From Bolinopsis microptera (Eukaryota; Ctenophora; Tentaculata; Lobata; Bolinopsidae), in assembly GCF_026151205.1 (NCBI RefSeq), contig NC_087074.1, forward strand, positions 19,264,740 to 19,328,739: a DNA stretch of 64,000 nucleotides, written 5' to 3'. The stretch's first letter is position 1; each line of letters starts with the position of its first letter. This document shows, piece by piece, positions 47,690-59,600 of the stretch. Made by a program: the position numbers and the translations under genes. Below the pieces are notes generated by a model. It was not told the origin of the DNA. It saw only the letters and a program-made list of their open reading frames with translations, and searched no databases.

Positions 47690-50600
47690 TCATTCGGCTA
47701 GAAGATTATTGTCAACCGGTTGAACTTCATTTTTAGGTGATTGAACCTCATTTTTAGTAAGCTCAACTTCACTTTCAACTGGCTGAACCTCATTTTTATC
47801 AAGCTGAACATCATTTTCAACTGGCTGAATTTCAGTATATACCGGCTCAACTTCACTTTCAACTGGCTGAACATTGTTTTCAGCCCCGATATGCTCAATC
47901 TCAGTATCGACCAGTTCAGCTGCAAGATCAGTTTCTACCGGATGGTCTCCTGCTTCGGAATTTAAAACCTTCATATCAGCACTATCGTCAATGTCGTCCG
48001 CGTCTTCATTGTAAGTACAGAGCGAAATAAGTCCGTCACTTCTCTCCTGTGAGAAATTAAACTGTCAGAACTAAGTTTTGATTGTATTTTGTTTTGTTGT
48101 ATCTTTCAGATTGGATATTGAAGCTTCTTTTATACTGAACTGTGAACAGCCATGTTTATCACTATGGGATACCGAGGGTTAAAATTTTGTCCTATAAAAA
48201 CTCAGTTAATTTAACAAACTACCTGGTAAGGAGAAAGCAAAACGTTGTCCGGGAAAGTGTCCATGTCACTATCACGCTTGTTCCAATTCTGAAGAGCTTC
48301 TTCGTTTATTTCTTTGAGCGTTGATGGTAGATCTGGAGCGTCTTCCCATAGCTGGACAGACTGATAAAGTGAACAGTTCATTTCTAATTTAAACGAAAAC
48401 AAAGCGATGAAATATAAAACACAGGGCATGTTAAGCTTGGAACAGTAAGATAAAGTCAGGCACAAAGAGATTTGATACCTGTTCAACACAGCCCCTAAGT
48501 AGCGACTTTCTGAAAGTTGAAACACTCTGTTTATCACAGTTTGTCTGACAGGCTCCAAGTCCCAGTTCTACGTTACTCTCATCAACTGGGCTCATACCAC
48601 CACTCCCTGGAGGTACAAATATTTATAGTGAAACTCCGGTTGACCGTGCCCGATTTACCGTGCCCATTTCATTGGCCCAAATCCATGCTGAACACATAAA
48701 TTTGAACGATCCAAACCTCTATTTACCGCGAACACCAATTTCCCGCGACTACTGTGTCAAATCATATTGTTTTTATCTATATTTTCATAATATGAAGTCA
48801 AATTGAGGGTCCCGGCAAAAAATGTTTTGGTGTATGTCCCCTTAAAATCCTTCTTATTAAATAATTAATATTACCGAATAGGAAGTATTGATCGTCAAAA
48901 ACGGCGTAATTCTGAAGAGCACTCTCAGAGTCTCTGTTTAAACAGAAAAATGCAAGAAAATCAAAGGGTGATTTCTCAGAATTCGCTTCGGTCACAGCCT
49001 CTCCAATCACTCTATACATATTTCTGATTGTTTTCAAGTGTTCTCTGATATACACATTATCCGAACCCTCATTCTGGGTGGCTGAGGAAAGTGGAGAAAC
49101 CACATAAACCACAAAATCTTCCCCCTTTTTTATCGCATCCACAATTCTCATGGCGATCTCGAGAGGAACCAGATTATTATCAGAGCACCGAGCTGGGACT
49201 TTATCGTGACAGTTGACAAAGCATCTGTAAACGTTGTTTAATTAAAACTGTTCATTTTATTTGACTTGTCCCCAGCTGTATTTATCAGCATCATAAAGAT
49301 GTTTAATATTAACTTATACTTATAGAGTTATAGTGGTTGAGCACATGATTTGCGTAAGTTATATATTATATTTCTCAGGTGCAAGATGCACGTGCCCACT
49401 TTCAGTGGGGTGGCTAGTTGCAATTATTATACACTTGTAATTGACCATTTAAATCTAGTCGATCGTACAAATCTAAATGCATTAATATAAGCTAAAAATT
49501 ACAAATAAAGATGTGATAATTTTAATGATAAACAGACCAATCAGCGATATAACTGGAACTCACGCTGTCTCCAAGTAGATGAAACGCTTTGCTCGCCGAA
49601 TGTGGTGTATATAAGCTTTGTGAAGTGTATTCTCCCACAAATTATTTCTTTCACGGGTCAAAATCTAAGGAAAAATTTCAGAGTTTAAAAACAGTTATTT
49701 TTCCCAAACAGAAAAATCATTTTAAAAACGAATCTTATTAAACTGAAAAGGTTTCGAGATAACTTATGATAAAGAGTATTCATAATGAACCTGTTTTCTG
49801 GTAGGGTCAACGAAGAAGATGGACTTTTCACAAACTTTCCTAAATAGCTGACAGTGCCACTGATCTGGTCCGTGGTACTTGTGAGTCAAATCAAAAAATG
49901 CCCTGAAATATAGATAATTAGCATATTTTAAGTGCTCAAAACCTTTTGCAGTGTATCATTCTATCACAGCCATTAGTCACAGCCGTAAGTCATTAGCCGT
50001 TTTGGAAAAAGGTAGGTTTCAAACCTGCTAATTCGATACATTTTGCCCATTTAAATTTAATACCTACTACTTTTGAATGCAACCAGCTGTCAAATAAATA
50101 ATAATTTCCATGCTTTCCTAGAACGTGACCCAATATGTCTCATCTCAAGCCAGTATCTGCAACCTGCAACCGCATATAATAATTGTACTCTCAATGTTTG
50201 CTGGAGGTCCCCAGGTATTCACAATGTACAATCAGTATATCACATGGACTGCTCTCTGTTCTCTCATCAGACGCGATATTGCAATTTAATGGTACTGAAC
50301 ACTCTATAATATCTTGTGCTAAAACTCGCTAAAAGCAGTTTCACTACATTTACAAGTCGTATGCCGCTAAGTATTGCACCACAATCGAGATCATAAAACT
50401 TTCTGCTGACTGTGCACTGTCAAATTGACTTTCATGTCTAGCAGGACACTTTAACTGCATCCTTTATGCAGCTCATACTTCCGTGCTATATGGATTATGG
50501 GGTATTATAATGGGGGTATTATGGGGCATTATGGGGTATTATGGGGTATTATAATGGGGTATTATGGGGCATTATGGGGTATTATGGGGTATTATGGGGT

Positions 50601-53600
50601 ATTATAATGGGGATATTATGGGGATATCATGGGGTATTATGGGGTATTATGGGGTATTATGGGGTATTATGGGGTATTATAATGGGGATATTATGGGGTA
50701 TTATGGGGCATTATGGGGTAGTATGGGGCATTAAGGGGTATTATAATGGGATATAAATTGTCGTAAATGGTCATGGATACGATTAACTCGAAATATATCG
50801 TCAGTAGCATTTCTTTGAATATAATTTTACCGAAATCATTTTGCTTAAACAAACGTAAATGATTCGCTGTAATGGATCATTGCATCTCATAAGACTTGGT
50901 TAATATCTATCACAGCGATTATTTCTAAGCGACTGGCTCAGGTACCTAGTCATTATACTTGTGGGTTTATTACTTGACGAAACAAACGAAAATAATACCA
51001 AATGTTGCTTTAAAAGGGGATTTTGCTAAGTTCATTTCAGATTTCTCGCTTTAAATGCAGAATATCGTTCCGGCATTTACCTGACACTTACAAAATATAA
51101 ATTGTCAAAGAGATCGCATGATTACACGTAAAAGGTTAAGCAAGTCAACTTCACCAACCCGTTCAGATGAAACAGTGCCTCAACTTGTTGTGAGCCGTGT
51201 TTCCTCCACAATTCCTCGAAGTGCTGCTTCACGTCCAGTGCTGTTTTCCCCTCTATTTTAGCTTGCAATCTGAAACGTTAGTACTGTAAAATATGATGTA
51301 TTGACACTATTAAGAATAGTATTATGATGTTGTAGATTGTGCTAGTAACTGAGTAGGACGAGGGTCGAATGTTTATGACTATTTCCGGCAATTATATGCA
51401 CTAAAACTCGTCGACACTGAGAGCTGATAATTTGCAGATTTTTCCCGCAACTTAGTACAGGAACCGCTAATTCTTCTTATATATAATAAACAGTCTAGAA
51501 GTCGAGGCGATGCCACTCTGAGTTTACAAATACAATAAGTATAACTGGCAAGACAATCGTGACCCGATGGACCGAGGGATTCATGTGCAAAGCAAATAAA
51601 ATCTGCATAACTATAATTGACAATTAGATCCGCGACTAAGAGGCAGCTTTTGAAACGTGACGCAGGCCAACATAAGGGCACTTAAACATTGTTGGTAACA
51701 TTGGACCCAATCTGGCATGGTATAATTGACTCTCAGTCTGTCCTGATAATACGCTGCAGCAACCCTTGCGAGAAATTATCGGTTACCAGTGTTTAATGTT
51801 TTTTAAATCGGCCGGTGGTAATGGTTTTAATGGATGGTTTTGTGACCCAAATGTGATACTAAAGTGTCTCATGTATTATGACAATGTCGTAAATAATTTA
51901 AATTAGTCTAGGATCTTGTCCTCACAACAAATAATACCACACCAATAAGACGACCAAATTCCTACTGCGATCCTCTTTCGATACAGCACTTTGAACTACC
52001 TTTTTCAAGCTCTGTTCTGTCAGTGCAGTTTCCGGCGGGACCTTCGAAACAACTTTACTGTATGACCTGATCTCAGCTTGTACACTTTCCTGAACGGCAG
52101 ATTTTACGGTGGTCTGAACAGATTCCAACTGCTTTGATTTGCCCTCAAGAAGTTCACTCTGCAGTTTAATCACCGAATTTTGTGACCGAATAAGAGAGCT
52201 CTTCAACTCCTCCACATCTTCTTTCATTTTGACAGCTTCTCTGACAAATTGTTTCATATCTCTGTACACACTGTACAATAACTTTGACATAACTTTCTTA
52301 GTCGGTTTCCCTAGTTTTTCAAATTGTTCTGCTGAGAACTCTGATTCATCACAGTTTGAGGCTTCTTCAAGTTCTGTAATCCAAAAATGGAACTCCTGAT
52401 GCGCTCCAGTCACATACACAGAGCGAGCTGACAAACGTTCTAATAATTCCATATCGTCCATGATATACTTAACTTGTATCACAAGGCTACACGGTGAGCG
52501 CAGTGTAATTAACTTAGCTGTAGTGAACGGTGGATATTGACGTATTGAACGCACGTGCCAGTCATTTTGTAGTGAACGTTATTGAACGTTATGTGATTAT
52601 CAAAAACAAAAATTCATGAAAATAAAATTTTTGAAATCTTAAAAACTCTTTTGTATTTATGCTACTGCATACTGAACACTACTAGTAATTTATCCATAAC
52701 GTTCAGAACGTGAGATGAGTTTTAGTGAACGCATATACAGAAAATTTTTAGTGAACGTTCCGTACGTGCACTACAACTAATATAAGGTAATTAAACGATT
52801 TTACTGAGCATTGCAAATACGGCACCCAATTCCATCCATGTATGTGCATACACGACCTAAACGATTCTTTGTCGCGGGGAATATTCTTAAACAGGAGTTT
52901 ACCGAGCTGGGAAGTATTTTGGCTTGTCATAATGTTTCAGCTTTTCAGCTCCGGTTTTTAGTTCTAAGAGTTACTGCATAACATATCATTCATGTCTGTA
53001 AGTTATACTTATAATGTCTTGCTTCTTATCGTGGGATTTGATGCATACTACAACATATTATCATTCATTTTTGTAAGTTAAAGACTAGCCTCTGTAAACT
53101 TTAATTCATTATTCATACGTGTAAGTTAGGAGGTCCTCATGGTTGAAATGAGGCCTGAAATTGTTCCACAGTCCTGAAGAAGCCGACTGCTTTTAGCGTA
53201 ATCTATTATAATACTATACACGTTGAGTTTTACTAATATCAGTATCACTTTTATTCATTTCATTACTGATATGAGGGTTCTAAACGATATATGCTCGCTC
53301 TAGATAAAGGTTACCAAGGTTACCAAGGATAAAGGTTACCAAGGTTACCAAGATAAAGGTTACCAAGGTTAAGTTTTATTTTGAAATGACCTCCATTTAG
53401 TAGCGATGTTCGACTATATCAATTTTAGCTTAAGGTTAATTTTGAAACTTGATGTTATATATTATCAATTATGTGGTCACGGATGGTCAATACAATGGTC
53501 ATAGAATGTCACAATTTGACATTTATATTTAATTCATTTCTTCGAAGGAAACCTCTGAACTAACCTCTTATTTCCTGGTCATAATGATAACATTCAGAAA

Positions 53601-56600
53601 TGATAATTTTACGTTTATATTGTCTTATAACAACAGCTTTGGCACTTTCCACACATTGTTTTTCAATCTCAATGTTGATTGATATCGCTATTCTAAGCAT
53701 GGCAATCCAAAATGAACGCCCTACATGCTTTATAGTAATAGTCAAATCTTTCAATTTGTATCCACTCATTGCCATTAGCAGTTGTTCAAATCCCTGAAAC
53801 TTAAAAGGTTAGGTATGTAACGAGGAAAAGTAGCTGAACATCATAATAGCTACTTGACACTTGTATCTTTGCATGACATCATGACAGCTGGTGTCACGTG
53901 GTATCTACGTGGCCTAGACTATATATGCGGATTTATAAATCGCATTCGGCATCCTCGCCATCTTCGCCAACGACTCTCAGTCTCACTTTGTGACCAACTA
54001 TATACTAATATATGATCGACCCACTCATAAGAGTGAAGAAAGATTACCGATAATGATAATCACTAAATTTAATGGTAATCACTAAATTTAGATGCTGGAA
54101 TGGCAAAAATCGTTTTGTGTTTTGAAACAATGATCCCAGAACAAAAGTAAGATTACCTGTTTTTCCCGAAGAAGCTGATGACACGACGCTTTATGTAACT
54201 GCCAGGGGCGTCACACGAGACCGTCATTTGGTTTACACGCGACGTTTTTTCCGTTACTTTCACACAGTTTACCTGTAATTTTGTAGGTTCAATTTAATCG
54301 GGTTGAGCCCAAAAAGGGGAGGAAATAAACGCACTTTTAACCCTCCAACGATTCCATCGATTGCAGATCATGTAGACTATTTAACATATTTAAACATATT
54401 TGAACATATTTAAACATATTTAAGGGGGGGGGGGGGGGGGGGTTCACCCTGATTTTTTGTGAAACTTGGTTTCGAGATAGCCAGTTGACCAACAAACTAG
54501 GACCAGTGACCAAACTTTTGAGGGGGTCCCGGACCCCAACCGCCAAACGGTGCCCGCGGGGCAGCCACGCCCATATTTGGTCCAAATTAGGCCCAATTTA
54601 GCCAAATACCCTTAACATGCCCAAAATCAAGATTTTAGGTGCTTTACTTGTAGCTAGTGGTCTCCTGAACTCGTATATGAAATTTCATCAAGATTGGACG
54701 AAAAATGACTGAGTTATGAGCCAAAAACCATAAGACCATATTTGGGCATACGCACCTAATTTGATCGAATTTGGCCCATAAATTGGGCAAATATCAATAT
54801 TTTTGAATGAAACCAACTTTATATGAAAGGTAAGTCTGAACTACACATTCTCTATGATTGTCAGCTCAATATCTACCTAAGTGTGGATTCTGTGTTCAAA
54901 TAATCGCAAAAAATGAACAAAATCGCCCATATCTCAGTTCACGATATTTGCGAAACTGACTTCGCTCAAAACAATAGAACTCAATAGGGTTTCAATATTT
55001 TTTCATGAAATTATCAGAATGAACGTAGAATTGTCTCATAACCTTAAGTTTTGGGACAGAATTTTGAGTTAGGCCTTTAAAAAAATTTGGCGGCCAAATT
55101 CCAAAATTTGCAATGCTAATCCGGGACCCCCTCAAATATTTAACATATTTAAACATATTTAAACATATTTAAACATATTTAAACATATTTAAACATATTT
55201 AAACATATTTTAACATATTTAAACATATTTAAACATATTTAAACATATTTAAACTTATTTAAACATATTTATTATTTAAACATATTTATTATTTAAACAT
55301 ATCTAAACATATCTAAACATATTTAAACATATCTAAACATATTTAAACATATCTAAACATATTTAAACATATCTAAACATATTTAAACATATCTAAACAT
55401 ATTTAAACATATCTAAACATATTTAAACATATTTAAACATATTTAAACATATTTAAACATATTTAAACATATTTAAACATATTTAAACATATCTAAACAT
55501 ATCTAAACATATTTAAACATATTTAAACATATTTAAACATATTTAAACATATTTAAACATATTTAAACATATTTAAACATATTTAAACATATTTAAACAT
55601 ATTTAAACATTAAACATATTTAAACATATTTAAACATATTTAAACATATCTAAACATATCTAAACATATCTAAACATATTTAAACATATTTAAACATATT
55701 TAAACATATTCAAACATTTTTAATATATTTAAACATATTAAACATATTTTAACAAAACGTCACTCAAGTATAACTTCGATACCACAGACGCGTGGCACTT
55801 TTCACTCCGGGTGTTTTATGATGAAATTGTGCTGAAATTTAGATGGTTTGATATGGAGCATCATCTTTCTTACAATAAAGGACCAGAAGTCATTAATCTC
55901 TATCGCTAGAATATCGTAACCTCTGCTGATTTAAGCACCCTTCGTGCGACCTGAACAGTCTATAATAGAAATTGGATGATGTTGGGCAATGTTATTAATA
56001 TCGCGAGGAAACTTCACTTTACGTTTGTTGCATTCGTGACCATCATATCGCATATGTCTGTTTGTAGGTTCTATTCAATATTATCGTTCAATGATCCGTG
56101 ATAAGGACCTCTATAATGATCAGAATAAATCCATGTCTTTAAAAACATATTATATTCAAGGGATTCCTGAACTCTATTCATACATATCTTTTACCAATCT
56201 CAAAGAAATTGAGAAGGCCGAGGGCACCGTATAAATATTGCAGTTTTTTGACACGTGCGCGACGTACGTGGCTTTAATCAAATCAGCCTTGTAAGTTCAT
56301 ACGAGCTGATCTGCTGAGGCTGTATGTTAAACAGATGATCTAGCTGACTTTCCAGCTGTGTTGAATTGTGCACATTACATGCGCTCACGGCGTTAGGCAG
56401 GAGTAAATAATCCCTACGATATCTAATCAATACTTACCCACTCTGAATGGAGTATAATACAAAATATTTAAGACCTGATTCAAGCTCTGTGCTATCACAT
56501 AACTTTGAGCTTAGTTTCAGTTCATTTTCGATTTTGGTGTGCAATATCTTAGGCCTTGATTAATTAGTCAAGCTATAAAGACAGCAATATGATGTTGGCA

Positions 56601-59600
56601 CAGCTGATCTTCGGCAGAGAGTTTCGTTGCAGCGTGCAGTATCATAAATACAGTTTTTGTACTATAAGTATATAAATCTTTGCTTTGATCTTACAGTTAC
56701 AGATCAAACATTATAGTTATGACCCTCCTTATCAGTAGAGAGAACTCAGAACTGATACGGTCGATCAGAATGGTGATTTTGTCACCTGACATGCATAGCA
56801 TATGTTGGGTCACCCTGTATACTAATACCTGATTTATCATCATCTAACGTTAACACTTATTCCAGCTGATAAAATGTCGAGTACGCTGGACTTCGTGTAC
56901 GGAGTAACCGAGCTAACATCAGTCCTTATCGGTATATTCCTGAACCCACTGACCCTGCCCTACTTCTACCAAAACAAAGAGCACGTCTCCTCCCTGCTCT
57001 ACTTCCTGATCGTGATAACAGATATCCTGACTCTCGTCTCCACCTTCCCCTCCGCTCTCAGCATGATGAACCAAAACAGGGAAATGCTCCTCTCAAACAA
57101 AGCGCTCTGCACTGTCTCCGGATTTGTCTTCAACATCTCCGCCAGACTGTCAGTTTTTCAGATCGCTATCCTGGCGCTGGCTAGGGCACTGACTCTTCTC
57201 TTTCCCTTCAGAACAGTGCATGTGAAGAAATACCTTTATCCTTTGCTGGCTTATTTCTTGATAAATGTGGTGCTGGCAAGCCTGCCGCTTTTCTTCAGCT
57301 CACAAGGGTATCACTACGAAGGATTTTTGGGCCAGTGTGCGTGGGGCATCTCTGAATTAAGTTTTGTGGAAGGAAACACATGGGTGTGGAGATTTATCAC
57401 CTACACGACAATAATTCTACCCTGGTTGGTACCGGGTGTAGTCGTGGTGGTGTCCTGTATCGTGTCTATTCTTGTCCTGGTCCGATCGGACCGGAACCGC
57501 AAGAAGATGACCACTCGGAGACCAGGAACCAAGTTGAAGAAGTCGGAGGCAGAGGGAGCTGCAAGCAGAACACGCCACGTCTCCATCACCATGATCATCA
57601 TGACAGCAGTCTATATCCTCTTTAACATGCCCTGCTGGCTATTTTATCTCTATCTCTTCGCCTGCAAACTCAACCCTCAGGCCTGGGTCAGAGCTAAATC
57701 AGCTCGATATATCCACATATTTGTCTCCAGGCTGTCGGTGTCTCTGAATGCTGCAGTTAACCCGATAGTCTATTTCAGCAGGATAGGAGGATTGAGGAGG
57801 TTGGGCAGGAGAGCTGACCACACAACAGGAAGTGTGGGCATCTCAAGGAATGTAAACAATGTGAGACTCTTCCCAGTATACAACAGACCGGGGGCCGCCC
57901 AGGACACCAGCAGGACCCCTATTGGGGGGCCCAGCTCCAGTGCTCAAATTAGATCAGCTGGACCCCTCCAACACGTACATCCAACACAAACATGCTCTGA
58001 AATCTAGAAAAATAGAACACATGATAGATTGTGACCTAATTCTAGAGCATTTAACCGGATGAGGCTTTGATGAGTTTGACTGCAAACAAAGTTTATCACC
58101 TGACCTTCTGCTTGAACTGCAACTATGCGTCCTTATTTGTCAAATTTTATTAAAACGCCGAATATTGGAGCTTTCGAATATAAATCTTTATCGGTTTTAA
58201 TGTCAATTGTAAACAACCGTTTGCAGTGAAATTATAAATTAACTGTTTAAAATTTTCTCTTACTTTCGACGCAAAAAGCGTATTCAGGGATTCTTTCTCA
58301 ACATCATCTTCGTTAACAAGTATGAGCACTCTGATTCCATTCGCAGCTTTTGAAATAAGCAAATCTCCTAAAAAATTGAACGCTAATTGGTCCATAAAAA
58401 TCAAATAAATTAGTTCGGTTTGGATTATTAACTTAATTAAGATAATAATAATTGTAAGTATAAATTACTTTTTGGACAATTTTTGATCAATCAACTGACT
58501 TCATACTCCGTACCAGTTTAAACTTCAACTTTCGACCAGAATAAGTTGGTTCGAAATAAATTTTCCATGTAACTTCACTTTATCAAAGCAATAAAGTGCG
58601 GAATTTAGCTGGTACGAAGTTTTACCGAACATAACAAGTTCTTACTCATTGTTTGCTGAGACCTTTGTTCCAGATCTGAGGAGGTCACACAAAAACCAGA
58701 CACATAGATAAATTCTGTAGCTGCTTCTAGAGCTGCGAATACACTCACATCGTTCTCCATCAGAGTTACCTACAAAGAGTTTCAATTAAAATACATCAAC
58801 CTAGTCTAGAAAGGAATGGTCTTACTAAATAGCAAGAGGAGTCCAAGAAGTCCTTTAATCTTCCCTGATACAAACAGCTAGTTTTACCGCTTTCATTAGC
58901 ATATAGTACGGTAAATTCAGGACCCTGGTTCACTACAAAAGTTACGCCAGAGTCCAGACCTCAATACTGACAGTTTATAACTGAGTAATGTTACACTTAA
59001 AATGTACATGGTAAGCTTACATTATCAGCTTAGTTGAGCTACACATTTGTTTCTTTAGTATTGCGCGGATATTTATACCATGATTTACACGAACAATATC
59101 GCTACGTTATAAATGAGTTTTTTACCGCTGATTCAGATTAATATCAGATTGCTCTTATATCACTTTCATTTCTTAGCTTTTCAATCTACACCTTGTTGTG
59201 CAGTTCTACTGAAGCATTATCTACATGAGACTATAACCCAGCAGCACATCTGGTCACTTCAACATGAGAGAAGCTGTACTGCGAGTTTGTCTGACTCAGC
59301 TATTCAACTTAATAACAGTCTTCCTGTTCTACCTATTCGACAACCCCATCAGGAACGTGATATTATCAGAGGGGTATCCCATCTTCTTCTGCACCATATT
59401 TGTCTACATCTGCGCTCCCCTGACCCTTGCTTATCTCATATGTTACTGGCTCTTGTCCGGTTTGGTTTGTGTGTACAGCTGTGCTCAGAACTGCTGCATT
59501 ATTCTGCATGATTGGTGTACTGGTGTGAGGAGCTGTACTGGTTTGTGGAAAGTTTGTTATGGTGGAGCTGAAGGTGAGGATCATGCTTTAAGAGGCGGAG

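Noticed and set aside
50541-50756. Frame of repeated GYYGVLWGI units
   Set aside because: Direct translation of the ATTATGGGGT minisatellite.
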